Numbered from the stretch's first letter, positions 1-8,580 are shown. The stretch: 64,000 bases of DNA from Providencia rettgeri (GCF_023205015.1 NZ_CP096258.1:806001-870000), one strand, 5' to 3'. Made by a program: numbers and translations. Notes: generated by a model not told the origin, from the sequence alone.

Positions 1-613
1 TCCTAACGCTGAAGCAGACCGACGAATCAATGAGAAAATCAACAAGGGTTATCGATTTGTTGGACACGTCGGTATTGATCATCAAGGGCGGCCATTTGAA
101 CTCTCAAATGCGCTAGATAGTGTCGCGTGCGCCAATAACGTCAGTTGGGAGTTTCGTACTCGCAAGGACGTCAATGGCCAAATATCGCTGGCGCAAAAAG
201 CGTTGTTCGATATGGCAAAGCTGCTTGAAGCCTATGGCTTGGCTGTTATTGATGATAACCAGGTCAGGATTGGAGAATGGTCATTAGGGTTTTGCAAAAG
301 CGGATTACCTAGAACCAATCAAATCAGCATGGTGTCAGGTGAAGGCGCTGGCATTGTTAACACTGATGATGGCCCGTGGCCATTGTTGCTGTTACTGGCC
401 TTTAAGCGTCAATTACCACCACTGTGTTCGCTCACAGTAGCGAGTCCTGAAGGGATAGAAGTATCCGACCAACTGAAGTTGGAAAAAGATGTATTGCGGT
501 CGCTAGGCAGTGATTTAGAGCGGGTTCGCCCGATAGCTGAAGCACTGGACTTAATGCCTGTGAAAATCGATCTCAACCAATCGTCGCCAGATTCGCAAAA
601 TTACTATTTCTGA
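1..613 (+). CDS. ICE backbone protein of unknown function, 5' end cut by window
   Basis: The reading frame is open from base 2, before the first ATG at 203, so the gene starts upstream of the window and only its C-terminal part (about 203 codons) is visible. I do not recognise a domain. The end is hydrophilic and closes with ...QNYYF, resembling the ...SFYF end of the next gene. Its position just before a DUF3150 gene and a CobT-like gene suggests it belongs to the same SXT/R391 backbone cluster. Function unknown. Confidence 0.7.
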   Translation, partial: PNAEADRRINEKINKGYRFVGHVGIDHQGRPFELSNALDSVACANNVSWEFRTRKDVNGQISLAQKALFDMAKLLEAYGLAVIDDNQVRIGEWSLGFCKSGLPRTNQISMVSGEGAGIVNTDDGPWPLLLLLAFKRQLPPLCSLTVASPEGIEVSDQLKLEKDVLRSLGSDLERVRPIAEALDLMPVKIDLNQSSPDSQNYYF

Positions 614-653
614 TAGTGATGTTGCCATTAGCGCGTCAACTACTACCACCCAA

Positions 654-693
654 ATGGGGGCCATTGCTCCTGTTGGGAGTGGTGCGTCCCCAT
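654..693 (+). other. Intergenic stem-loop before the DUF3150 gene
   Basis: ATGGGG (654-659) pairs with CCCCAT (688-693). Inside it, CTCC near 667-670 can pair with GGAG near 676-679. No T-run follows, so it is not a classical terminator; it could be a processing or stability hairpin. Confidence 0.5.
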
Positions 694-711
694 CTCGCAT
701 GAGGAAGCACT

Positions 712-1665
712 ATGAGTATTCAAACCCTCGACAAACTTTTGATTTGTCACATCGACTGTTCCATCTGGAGCGGTAGAAAAAAACTAAGGCCTGAAGATTT
801 CAGACTAGCCAATGGCAGCCAACTTCCACCGAAGGATGTTGCCAGCTTAGGGAGTAAAAAAATTTGCGACCCTGAGGCATTGGCGAACTTTGAAAGGCTT
901 AAGAAAGAAGCGCAGCGCTTGTGTGAGCAAGTCGGTGTGCGGTTTTTAGGTGGCTATGCCGTCCCTGAAGACCGAATTGATCAGATTGTTCCAGAGCTTG
1001 ACCGGATCGGTCAGGAGTTTGCGCAGTGTAAGCAGTTGTTCTTGGACAACTATGATCAGGTGACGTTTGACTGGGTTGCGAAACACCCGGAATTTGCAGA
1101 TGCAATCCGAAGTGCATTATCGCCCATCGAAGACGTTGAACAACGGCTTCAGTTCGATTATGCCATCTATCGAATGCAACCGGCTGAACAAGCTGGAGGC
1201 TTAGATGACAAGGTCAATGGTATGGGACACACCCTCTTTAGGGAGGTGGCTCGTGATGCCAATGAACTGTTTGAGCGTTCCGTTGTAGGCAAGAATCAAA
1301 TCAGTCAGCGAGCCCTTAATCCGCTCAAGCGATTAAGAGACAAGTTGGATGGTTTGTCCTTCCTGGATCATCGAGTTCAGCCGATGGTTGAAGCGATGGA
1401 CAATTTATTTGTTCGTCTGCCGAAGACCGGCCCTGTGACAGACAATCTCTATCACGAACTGATGGCGACCATTTTAATTTTGTCTGATCCAGACAAGATG
1501 AGAATGCACGGTGAAGGTCAATTGGATATCAGACAACTGATGCCCAAACCTGAACCTAAACCCGCACAGCCAGTATCTGCTCAGGCAGATAACTTACGTG
1601 CAATACCACAACCAACCGTCAGACCAAACCTTGGTTCGACTGTACCAAACTCATTTTATTTCTAA
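712..1665 (+). CDS. DUF3150-family ICE backbone protein
   Basis: A 317-residue soluble protein without signal peptide or membrane segment. Its length, helix-rich middle and Pro-rich C-terminal tail (from about residue 275) fit the DUF3150 family, which is commonly encoded between a CobS/MoxR-type AAA ATPase gene and a CobT-like von Willebrand gene; here a CobT-like gene follows two genes later. The start ATG has GAGGA at 701-705. The family's biochemical role is unknown; MoxR-VWA systems often act in assembly or remodelling of complexes. The family call is from memory, the neighbourhood is seen directly. Confidence 0.65.
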   Translation: MSIQTLDKLLICHIDCSIWSGRKKLRPEDFRLANGSQLPPKDVASLGSKKICDPEALANFERLKKEAQRLCEQVGVRFLGGYAVPEDRIDQIVPELDRIGQEFAQCKQLFLDNYDQVTFDWVAKHPEFADAIRSALSPIEDVEQRLQFDYAIYRMQPAEQAGGLDDKVNGMGHTLFREVARDANELFERSVVGKNQISQRALNPLKRLRDKLDGLSFLDHRVQPMVEAMDNLFVRLPKTGPVTDNLYHELMATILILSDPDKMRMHGEGQLDIRQLMPKPEPKPAQPVSAQADNLRAIPQPTVRPNLGSTVPNSFYF

Positions 1666-1672
1666 CGTCCTT

Positions 1673-1705
1673 GAGGGCATGTTGCCCTTAAGGGCGCATG
1701 TCCTC
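1673..1705 (+). other. Intergenic stem-loop with palindromic core
   Basis: GAGGGCATG pairs with CATGTCCTC (one bulged pair) around the palindrome GCCCTTAAGGGC. It lies right after the DUF3150 stop. Its 3' arm TCCTCT (1701-1706) can instead pair with AGAGGA (1717-1722), the Shine-Dalgarno of the next gene, so two mutually exclusive folds are possible. Confidence 0.5.
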
Positions 1706-1726
1706 TGAACTATGTAAGAGGAAATT

Positions 1727-2167
1727 ATGCAATCAACCATCCATAACCCCAGCCAACTGAACCAGTTTGAAGCACATTTTCGTGGTGTGACTGATGCGGT
1801 TGAAAGTGAATCGATACCAGAAGTGGCGTGTTGTCGAACGTTAGTACAACGGTCGTACTCAACACATAGTGTCTTGATCCCCAAGAACCCTGTTTTGATC
1901 GCAGATGCGGACGCACAAGGAGTTTGGGTAACGGCCATGGTATTTGTTCCAAACATGGCATTGCAGCAAACCGCTTATGAGCGGGCCTGGCTGCAATATC
2001 AACACGAGGTGTCTACTCAGTTACAAGACCAGTACGGTCTGACATTGGATGACATCCTGAGTTTAGACCAGCTTAAAACGTCATTTGAGCAGCACGAGAG
2101 TCCAGCTCAATTGGTGGCTTGGTTAGGTCAAAAATACGACCTGGATAAGCTAAAAGCACAGGTTTAA
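1727..2167 (+). CDS. Hypothetical ICE backbone protein
   Basis: A 146-residue protein I do not recognise. The N-terminal half is rich in short beta-like stretches; the C-terminal half looks helical and acidic/polar (around residues 85-145). No signal peptide, membrane segment or cysteine motif stands out. The AGAGGA ribosome site (1717-1722) decides the start and can be masked by an upstream hairpin arm. It sits between the DUF3150 gene and the CobT-like gene in the same direction, so it is probably co-transcribed and functionally linked to them. Confidence 0.65.
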   Translation: MQSTIHNPSQLNQFEAHFRGVTDAVESESIPEVACCRTLVQRSYSTHSVLIPKNPVLIADADAQGVWVTAMVFVPNMALQQTAYERAWLQYQHEVSTQLQDQYGLTLDDILSLDQLKTSFEQHESPAQLVAWLGQKYDLDKLKAQV

Positions 2168-2180
2168 ACACTTACATTCC

Positions 2181-2236
2181 CAGCGGGGAAACGCTCCCGC
2201 TGAGGGAGTATTCCCCCTAATGATTAGGAGACTCCC
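2181..2236 (+). other. Intergenic hairpins before the CobT-like gene
   Basis: CAGCGGG (2181-2187) pairs with CCCGCTG (2196-2202). A second pair, GGGAG (2204-2208) with CTCCC (2232-2236), would enclose the AGGAG ribosome site (2226-2230) of the gene starting at 2237. The translation signal GGAGACTCC is nearly the same as before the radC-like gene. Confidence 0.45.
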
Positions 2237-3892
2237 ATGAATCATCCATTAAAAAACGCACTGCCAATCGTTGCCGCCGCTTATGGCGAAAAGTTTGGTG
2301 TGAAGGTGCTTATTCAAGGACAAGATGCGTTTACCGATGGTGAGCGGATTGTGATCCCAACAGCAAACCCAGACGACCCACACTATCAACAGATAGCTTG
2401 GGGTTATCTGGCTCATGAAGCGGCGCATATTCGGCATACCAATTTTGACATGGTGAAGAAGGCGTCGTCTAAGCCGATCCGTAAGGCACTTCTCAATATT
2501 ATTGAGGATGTGCGCATTGAAAACGAATTGGCAAAGGATTACCCCGGAACCCGGCGCAGTATTTCGCAAGTGATTGAGTACATGGTGGACACACAGCAAA
2601 TGTGTGTACCTGAACAGCTTGAGCCTGCATCTAACTTGCAAGCCTGGTTGTTGTTCCGCTTGAGATGCCATTTTCTGGGTCAGAAAGCGCTGACACCTCT
2701 GTATCAAGCGGTTGATGAAAGAGTGAGACAACTCTTTCCTGCCGCAGCGATGAGCCGGTTAAGCGCCATGCTTACAGCAGTGCCTAGCTTAGGGTCTACA
2801 GGTGAAGTGCTAAAACTTGTCGATTCCATCGTTGCCATGTTGGAAGAAGAATCTCGTCCACCACAGGATGAGTCGGATGCTGATAGCGGTAATGACATTG
2901 GACAAGATACGAGTAATGACAGCAATAACAGTAGTGACAGTCAAACCCCAGAAGCAGACTCGTCTGCAATGGGGGATGCCGCTGAAACGGGTGATTCAGA
3001 TAACTCTGATCAAGCTGACAATTTGCGACAAGCCTTAGAGGCCAGTGCCGCTCAGTTTGAACCCGATACCTTTGCCCAAGTGGCAGAAGTGTTGTCGGAA
3101 CAAGCTGAAGGACATCAGGGCGTCACACCACTCACTTTGCCTCAAGCAGAGCAGGCTATGTTGGGTGATGAGGCTATCTTGACCTTATCGGCGTCTGAGT
3201 CGGCTCAAATTCGAGCCCGACTTAGGGGCATGGTTCAGTCCAGTCAGGACAATCGGAATCATGCCAAACGGCAAGGTCTTCGAGTTGCAACCCATCGTCT
3301 TGCCGCTTCACAAGCAGGTGAGTCGAGATTGTTTATTCAAAGGCAACCTCGCATTGCGCCCAATGCTGCTGTGCACTTGCTTGTTGATATATCGGGTTCA
3401 ATGGGTAAGCCCATAGGCGAGGGGAATCGCAAGTACTTTCATGTTGCCAATGAAGCCGCTTTGGCTTTGGCCATGGCACTGGAAGGCATACCGGGTGTTG
3501 TACCTGCGGTCAGTTATTTTCCTGGTATTCATCAGGAAGTTTCTATCGCGTTGTTGCCCAAGCAATCGGTTCGACATCGGGCCGCCTGTTTTGACCAAAA
3601 ACCACGAGGTTGTACGCCTATGGCACAAGCGATGTGGTTTGCGGCAAACAGTTTGTTAGCGCAAAAACAGAAGCGAAAGCTAATGATAGTGCTAACCGAT
3701 GGTGACCCAGATGATTGGGCTGCCACGCATGACATTGTTGACCGGTGCAGACGCAGTGGCTTTGAGCTACTGGGGATCGGGATTCAAACACGCAGTGTTG
3801 AGAGATTCTTTCCACAAAGCATCGTGATTAACGACGTCAAAGATCTAAAGCGTGAGTTATTCGAAGTAACACAACAACTGTTAATTCAGTAA
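2237..3892 (+). CDS. CobT-like protein: HExxH metallopeptidase-like domain plus von Willebrand factor A domain
   Basis: A 551-residue cytoplasmic protein. The N-terminal domain has HEAAH at residues 60-64 and a downstream IIEDVRIEN element (87-95) that could give a third zinc ligand, as in metallopeptidase-like domains of CobT/VWA proteins. Residues about 205-262 form a very acidic Ser/Asp-rich linker. The C-terminal VWA domain has an intact MIDAS: D383-x-S385-x-S387 (DISGSMG), Thr459 and Asp487 (LTDGDPDD). CobT-type proteins normally work with an AAA+ CobS/MoxR ATPase; in SXT-type ICEs such a gene lies just upstream, outside this window. It is not a true cobaltochelatase subunit by context. 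Role in the ICE unknown. Confidence 0.75.
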   Translation: MNHPLKNALPIVAAAYGEKFGVKVLIQGQDAFTDGERIVIPTANPDDPHYQQIAWGYLAHEAAHIRHTNFDMVKKASSKPIRKALLNIIEDVRIENELAKDYPGTRRSISQVIEYMVDTQQMCVPEQLEPASNLQAWLLFRLRCHFLGQKALTPLYQAVDERVRQLFPAAAMSRLSAMLTAVPSLGSTGEVLKLVDSIVAMLEEESRPPQDESDADSGNDIGQDTSNDSNNSSDSQTPEADSSAMGDAAETGDSDNSDQADNLRQALEASAAQFEPDTFAQVAEVLSEQAEGHQGVTPLTLPQAEQAMLGDEAILTLSASESAQIRARLRGMVQSSQDNRNHAKRQGLRVATHRLAASQAGESRLFIQRQPRIAPNAAVHLLVDISGSMGKPIGEGNRKYFHVANEAALALAMALEGIPGVVPAVSYFPGIHQEVSIALLPKQSVRHRAACFDQKPRGCTPMAQAMWFAANSLLAQKQKRKLMIVLTDGDPDDWAATHDIVDRCRRSGFELLGIGIQTRSVERFFPQSIVINDVKDLKRELFEVTQQLLIQ

Positions 3893-3915
3893 CCACATCC
3901 ATTTTACCACCCTGC

Positions 3916-3970
3916 GGGGACGATTCCGTCCCCGTCTGGGCATGGGTTCGTCTCCGTTTTTTTTGGAGAC
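3916..3970 (+). other. Two intergenic hairpins, the second burying the radC-like Shine-Dalgarno
   Basis: GGGGACG (3916-3922) pairs perfectly with CGTCCCC (3927-3933). GTCTCC (3950-3955) pairs perfectly with GGAGAC (3965-3970) over a 9-nt T-rich loop; GGAG at 3965-3968 is the ribosome site for the ATG at 3975. Visible directly; a regulatory effect is inferred. Confidence 0.55.
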
Positions 3971-3974
3971 TCCT

Positions 3975-4472
3975 ATGAAAAACAAAAAATTCTTAGCTGG
4001 CGAAGAAGCCGGTACTTACATCGTTCCTGAGCAGGTGACCGAAGCGGATATATTAGATATGGCGCTCAAGCTTGCTCGTGGTCGATTGAGTAAAGGTCGA
4101 AAAATTGAACAGCCATCGTCGGCGTTCTCATACCTGCAAACACTGATGCACGAGTATGAGCACGAAGTCTTTGGCGTGCTGTTTCTTGATACAAAGCATC
4201 GTGTCATTCGATTTGAAGAGCTGTTCAAAGGGACTTTAGATGCGGCGAGCGTGTATCCAAGGGAAGTAACAAAACGAGCGCTTGAGCTTAATGCGGCAGC
4301 AGTGATACTGGTTCATAACCATCCATCGGGTGATCCTGAACCCAGTGAAGCTGATAAACGCATCACTCATCGACTCCGTGACGCCTTGTCACTTGTTGAT
4401 ATTCGAACGCTTGACCATGTCGTGGTCGCATCCGAGGGCTGCGTTTCGCTTGCCGAACGCGGTTATCTTTAA
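3975..4472 (+). CDS. RadC-like JAMM domain protein
   Basis: The start at 3975 is chosen because GGAGACTCCT lies just upstream; an in-frame ATG at 3942 has no ribosome site. The 165-residue product has the RadC/MPN zinc signature HNHPSGDPEPSEAD (H-x-H, then Ser and Asp at JAMM spacing) and the preceding ELNAAAVILVHNHPSG context. RadC-like proteins are common in mobile elements; despite the name, a DNA repair role was not upheld in E. coli, and the real function is unclear. Its stop overlaps the next start (TAATG), so the two are probably translationally coupled. Confidence 0.85.
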   Translation: MKNKKFLAGEEAGTYIVPEQVTEADILDMALKLARGRLSKGRKIEQPSSAFSYLQTLMHEYEHEVFGVLFLDTKHRVIRFEELFKGTLDAASVYPREVTKRALELNAAAVILVHNHPSGDPEPSEADKRITHRLRDALSLVDIRTLDHVVVASEGCVSLAERGYL

Positions 4473-4813
4473 TGAATGGGCGCATTGCCCATTCTCCTTC
4501 ATCACAAAAGCAGTCCTATCAACACACGTCATCACAGCTCGAATTTCTATTTGAGTTTGATGATGCCCCAGTTACTTGGTCTGACACGGAAATCTGGCAG
4601 TTACGCGAAGGCATTCTATTGGATGCGATCCGTGTATTGCTGGACGGTCGTGTCAGTACTCGGTTGCGCAAGGATGTGTTGTCGTGGATTCAAAATGACG
4701 AATTAACGCCATTTTGCTTTCGTGTTTGCGCAATGGCTGCGGTTGTCGATCCTGATGTGCTTCGTGATTCCATCATGTGGCTATTAAGACGACATGGTAT
4801 CCAGCTTGACTAA
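4472..4813 (+). CDS. Small hypothetical ICE protein
   Basis: A 113-residue protein that starts inside the stop codon of the radC-like gene (TAATG), a coupling arrangement. The N-terminus is Ser/Gln/His-rich and polar; the rest (EIWQLREGILLDAIRVL and onward) looks like a small helical bundle. No known domain is recognised. The alternative frames here are weaker. Probably an SXT/R391 backbone gene, since it lies in an uninterrupted run of same-strand genes. Confidence 0.6.
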   Translation: MNGRIAHSPSSQKQSYQHTSSQLEFLFEFDDAPVTWSDTEIWQLREGILLDAIRVLLDGRVSTRLRKDVLSWIQNDELTPFCFRVCAMAAVVDPDVLRDSIMWLLRRHGIQLD

Positions 4814-4817
4814 CGTT

Positions 4818-4893
4818 CCTGCATTAACCAAACGGCTCAATGCAGGCCCAGAGCTGACTTTTATCACTTGTGGTAGGAGTCGGCTTTTTACTT
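4818..4893 (+). other. Two hairpins before the primase-like gene
   Basis: CCTGCATT (4818-4825) pairs perfectly with AATGCAGG (4839-4846). A second imperfect stem pairs AGCTGACT with AGTCGGCT and is followed by TTTTT, so it may partly terminate the upstream transcript. A strong AAGGAGG ribosome site then precedes the ATG at 4905. Confidence 0.5.
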
Positions 4894-4904
4894 AAGGAGG
4901 TTAT

Positions 4905-5972
4905 ATGGCGTTACCTTTACAAATTGAAACTGTAAGGCCATATCTTAATGGCCAGTGGCTTCAAATACTGGCGGCGTTGGTGCCAGAACTTGATGCCGCT
5001 ATTGCTCGAAAAGGCCGTCATGTGGCTTGTCCTGTTCATGGCGGTCGTGATGGCTTTAGGCTGTTCAAAGATGCTGAATATACCGGAGGTGGCGTTTGTA
5101 ACACCTGCGGGATCTTTCATGATGGCTTTGAACTGTTGTCTTGGATTAATGGATGGAACTTTGCTCAGTCTATTGAAGCAATCGGTCAAGCTCTAGGTAT
5201 TCAACCCGGACAAGTACCAACTCGGGTAATACCGAGTAACGCTGTTGACTGGAAGGCTAGAAAGCAGGAAGAGGACAAAGCGATTATCCATCGCTTGAAT
5301 CAAACCTGGGGAGAAACGTTTTCTCTTGCAGATACTCGTGCGCAACCAGTTTGGAACTACATGCATCGTCGTGGCATTGTTACCCGGCTTCGTCCTGAAT
5401 GGGATTCGGTGCTGAGGTATCATCCAAACTTGCCTTACCATGATGAAGATGGCTTGTTTATCGATAGCTACCCAGCGCTGCTAGGTAAAATCGTTACTCA
5501 GCAAGGGCGTTCGGCCACGTTTCATCGGATCTACCTAAGTGAAGATGGATTCAAAGCGCCGGTTGAAAAGCCTAAAAAGATGATGCCGATACCAAGTGAC
5601 AGAACAATCACTGGTGGTGCCATTCCGATAGGTGAGCCTGGTGAGGTATTAGGTGTTTCTGAAGGCATCGAAACAGCTTTAGCGGTTACCAGAGCTACGG
5701 GACAGACATGTTGGTCGGTTGTGAATGCAACGCTACTGGCTAGGTTTGAACCACCAAGTAATGTGAAAATGCTGTACATCTGGGCAGATCACGATCTCTC
5801 TGAGACCGGCCTGAATGCAGCGAATGAACTCAAGAAAAAAGCCTGGCAAAAAGGCATTCTGACACAAGTTCTGATCCCTCCGATACCAACGTCACTTGGC
5901 GTGAAAAGTTGGGATTGGAATGATGTGCTGAATGTTTACGGAGCCATGGGCTTTCCTAAAGTTCATATCTGA
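4905..5972 (+). CDS. Primase-like zinc-ribbon and Toprim protein
   Basis: A 355-residue protein with the layout of mobile-element primases. Near the N-terminus, CPVH and CNTC about 30 residues apart form a likely zinc ribbon (residues about 39-72). The second half has Toprim-like elements: GVSEGIETALA (conserved Glu) and YIWADHDLSETG (acidic DxD-like motif). This architecture is seen in phage- and plasmid-type primases that prime the transferred strand or replicate the element. No helicase domain is present. A strong ribosome site (AAGGAGG) precedes the ATG, and a terminator follows the stop, so it ends the backbone run. Confidence 0.7.
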   Translation: MALPLQIETVRPYLNGQWLQILAALVPELDAAIARKGRHVACPVHGGRDGFRLFKDAEYTGGGVCNTCGIFHDGFELLSWINGWNFAQSIEAIGQALGIQPGQVPTRVIPSNAVDWKARKQEEDKAIIHRLNQTWGETFSLADTRAQPVWNYMHRRGIVTRLRPEWDSVLRYHPNLPYHDEDGLFIDSYPALLGKIVTQQGRSATFHRIYLSEDGFKAPVEKPKKMMPIPSDRTITGGAIPIGEPGEVLGVSEGIETALAVTRATGQTCWSVVNATLLARFEPPSNVKMLYIWADHDLSETGLNAANELKKKAWQKGILTQVLIPPIPTSLGVKSWDWNDVLNVYGAMGFPKVHI

Positions 5973-5975
5973 TCG

Positions 5976-5998
5976 AAGGGGCTTCGGCCCCTTTTTTT
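5976..5998 (+). terminator. Rho-independent terminator after the primase-like gene
   Basis: AGGGGC-TTCG-GCCCCT stem with a UUCG tetraloop followed by seven T residues, just after the stop at 5972. Confidence 0.9.
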
Positions 5999-6061
5999 GC
6001 GCCTTGCATATTTGAAAAAACATGGAGAATGAAAAATAGATAACCAATAGGAGAAACAAAC

Positions 6062-6769
6062 ATGATGGTATTAACCCTGTTAACAAAGCAGATTGATGGT
6101 GAGTTTACGGTTTACTGGAAGACCGGCATTCGAAGAGGTGGCGAGCTAAAGGTCAATTTAGGTGAGCAATACGACAAGCTACCTGAGCAGCAAAAGCCAA
6201 TTGCAGCTGAGCTCTATGCTATTCATCACCTCTTGTCAGTGAAAGAGGTGATGGGCAGTAACCGAAGCGGCAATGGGCTTCAAATCCGAGTCAGTAAAGG
6301 AGCCATCAAAAAGTTACAGAAACAACGCTCAACTCAGCATTCACTGTACATCCTGACTAGGTTTTTGCTCACCCGTTACCAGGAAGCACAGATCTCGGTA
6401 GAGAAACGGGAAGATTGGCTCTCATATTCCTTTGAAGAATACAGCGTCGATAATGCTACTGTGAGAGAAATCGATGAGGTAATAAATGTTCCGAACATTG
6501 GACCTGTCGTGGTGACTCGTCATGCACTAGAAAGATTCGTGGAAAGGCTTTCAGACGGAGTACCTAAGCATCCTTGGAAGGCTTTGTGCACAAAGCTGTT
6601 ATGTTCTGCGCTAACTAAAGCCGAGTTACCAGAAAGCGTCGCTACTAAAAAAGCAAAAAAATATGCACAAGAGGCCGAATTCTGGCAGCACGTGGAGAGC
6701 AAGATGTACTTTGTTATGATTACGGGTGACTCAATGAAGACATTGGTTACGGTTTTTGCAGTAAAGTAA
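6062..6769 (+). CDS. Hypothetical ICE protein at the left edge of the accessory island
   Basis: A 235-residue soluble protein I do not recognise. The N-terminal half (to about residue 130) is basic and alternates strands and helices; the C-terminal half has a helical basic stretch (ATKKAKKYAQEAEFWQ) followed by a beta-rich end. An AGGAG ribosome site lies shortly before the ATG. It is the last same-strand gene before the gene orientation flips, which matches the border of the known SXT hotspot upstream of traF. It could be the last backbone gene or part of the cargo. Confidence 0.6.
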   Translation: MMVLTLLTKQIDGEFTVYWKTGIRRGGELKVNLGEQYDKLPEQQKPIAAELYAIHHLLSVKEVMGSNRSGNGLQIRVSKGAIKKLQKQRSTQHSLYILTRFLLTRYQEAQISVEKREDWLSYSFEEYSVDNATVREIDEVINVPNIGPVVVTRHALERFVERLSDGVPKHPWKALCTKLLCSALTKAELPESVATKKAKKYAQEAEFWQHVESKMYFVMITGDSMKTLVTVFAVK

Positions 6770-6837
6770 GCTAATGTAGTATTCGCACTTTATGAATATT
6801 ACTTATGTGCCAATAGCGGACGTTGAATGCCAGTTAG

Positions 6838-6871
6838 GGCTATTCGCTAGTATGGATAACTGTGAATAGCC
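6838..6871. other. Hairpin between converging genes
   Basis: GGCTATTC (6838-6845) pairs perfectly with GAATAGCC (6864-6871). It lies between the convergent ends of the 6062-6769 gene and the eptA-like gene and could stop transcription from both sides, though it has no strong T-run. Confidence 0.4.
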
Positions 6872-6921
6872 TAAAAGTTATGCTGTGAACTTGTCCATAT
6901 TCCTTGTCTATTGGACTTAAC

Positions 6922-8580
6922 TTATCGCACTCTTTTCTTGCAGCTTTTGAAGATATCAAGTTTTGATTCGTAGAGAGCTGTATTCACAGAAAATACTCCT
7001 AACAGAGAATGGAACAAATTATCATGGCTAAGTGGCGAACTGCGCTCTTTTTCAATACACTTGGTGTCCAACTCGGATGAGCCTTCATATTCTTTGCTTA
7101 TCCACCAGAGCATCGGGATATGTGTTTGAGCATCTGGTGCAATAAAGTAAGGTAGGCCATGTAAATAGACACCATTTTCACCAAGTGACTCACCATGGTC
7201 TGACATATAAAGCATTGATGCATCATAATATTTTTGCTGTTGAAGGCTGTTGATTATATTTGCCAGTAATCGGTCTGTTGCAACAATGCTGTTATCATAT
7301 GCGTTGACAATAGTATCGCGAGAACACAACTGTAGTTGTTTATCTATGCATTCTGGTTTAAATACTTTGTCTGATGAACTACTACGCTTGAAATACTCAG
7401 GTCCGTGGCTGCCTAACTGGTGCAAAACAATAATTCTATCGGTATCTGCAATGTTTTGCAGTTCCCTATCCAAGGCATCCAATAACAGATCGTCTAAACA
7501 CTGGCCTTCATTGCAACGAGGGTCTTCTTGCTTATACAGATATTCATGACGAAGTCTATCGCATACCCCTTTGCAGCCTGAGTTATTTTCATGCCAACTC
7601 ACATCTACCCCTGTGGCTTGAAGGATATCTAATATATTACTGCTGCTTTTAGCTTGAGTTTCATCATAGTTTTCTCGAGTAAAAGCAGAAAACATACAAG
7701 GTAGAGAATGGGCTGTTGCTGTTCCACATGATGTAACTTGGCTGAAGCTTACGACAGGTAGTTTACTCAGCAAGGGGTTGGTAGGACGCGGATATCCATT
7801 AAGTTGAAAATGATCGGCCCGGGCGGTTTCTCCGACGACAAGTACGAGCAACTTTGGGCGTCCGACCGTTGCATCTCTCTTTGCATCAGTGGCGAGGATA
7901 TGGAATTCGGTCGGAACCTGCGCTTTTAAAGACTTGACAGTCAACGAGACACTGGCGATAACTGGACTTACCGGTAAAGCTAGATGTTTAACACTTTTGA
8001 AATTACGGAAAAAAGAAGCAAGTTCTGCATACTGCGTTACGCCAACGGACAAAAGCGCTATGCAGACAATAGCCAAAGCAGCAATAGAGTGCTGAAAATA
8101 AGCCCGTCGAGACAGACGTTGAATTCTGACAATCGAGATTAGCATTAGTGGAAATAGATTCCATTGCATCAAATGGATGACGAAACCAATGCTTATTAAC
8201 CCTTTTGCTTCTGCCTGATCAGTTTCCACGGCATTCTGTAACATTTCCTGATTAATCAGAACTCCAAAAGTCTGATTAAAATATAGACTCAGGCTACCGG
8301 CTATAAATAATAATAAGACTACTGGCTTTAGCAATCGAGAATGGCTAAACATCAGGATAAGCATCAAGTTCAGCAGAAAAACGACTAGTATTAGCACTAA
8401 GTGAAGATTAATTTGTCCAGGTATATTGGTTTGCAGTGCTGCAAAAAATGGTCCGTTGAACATTAGCGTCATACTTGCTGCCGCAACTAATGCAAATAAT
8501 ACTGGGTGCCAGCTAGTCGCAGGTTTGTTGAGGTCAGGTGTGATGATAGGTAATGTGTATCGACGAATATAATCAAGCAT
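6922..8580 (-). CDS. eptA: Phosphoethanolamine--lipid A transferase, EptA/MCR family
   Basis: A 552-residue inner-membrane enzyme that should transfer phosphoethanolamine from phosphatidylethanolamine to lipid A phosphate, lowering the negative surface charge. About five hydrophobic segments occupy residues 25-185; the rest is the periplasmic sulfatase-fold domain. The residues that line up with the MCR-1 active site are all present: Glu251 (GETARADHF), Thr287 as nucleophile (SCGTATAHS), His392, Asp461-His462 (MSDHGES) and His474. Paired cysteines (285/295, 336/340, 356/361, 411/419) fit the family's disulfides. The start overlaps the end of the PAP2 gene by 8 nt, so both form one operon. Family membership is clear; whether it is an mcr-like resistance gene or only a homologue needs testing. 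Confidence 0.93.
   Translation of the reverse strand: MLDYIRRYTLPIITPDLNKPATSWHPVLFALVAAASMTLMFNGPFFAALQTNIPGQINLHLVLILVVFLLNLMLILMFSHSRLLKPVVLLLFIAGSLSLYFNQTFGVLINQEMLQNAVETDQAEAKGLISIGFVIHLMQWNLFPLMLISIVRIQRLSRRAYFQHSIAALAIVCIALLSVGVTQYAELASFFRNFKSVKHLALPVSPVIASVSLTVKSLKAQVPTEFHILATDAKRDATVGRPKLLVLVVGETARADHFQLNGYPRPTNPLLSKLPVVSFSQVTSCGTATAHSLPCMFSAFTRENYDETQAKSSSNILDILQATGVDVSWHENNSGCKGVCDRLRHEYLYKQEDPRCNEGQCLDDLLLDALDRELQNIADTDRIIVLHQLGSHGPEYFKRSSSSDKVFKPECIDKQLQLCSRDTIVNAYDNSIVATDRLLANIINSLQQQKYYDASMLYMSDHGESLGENGVYLHGLPYFIAPDAQTHIPMLWWISKEYEGSSELDTKCIEKERSSPLSHDNLFHSLLGVFSVNTALYESKLDIFKSCKKRVR

Noticed and set aside
1651..1961. Minus-strand ORFs over the 146-residue gene
   Set aside because: They overlap the DUF3150 end and the next gene antisense; composition is typical of frame shadows.
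2249..2731. 160-codon ORF on the minus strand inside the CobT-like gene
   Set aside because: It is fully inside a well-supported plus-strand gene, has no ribosome site or recognisable domain, and is a frame shadow.
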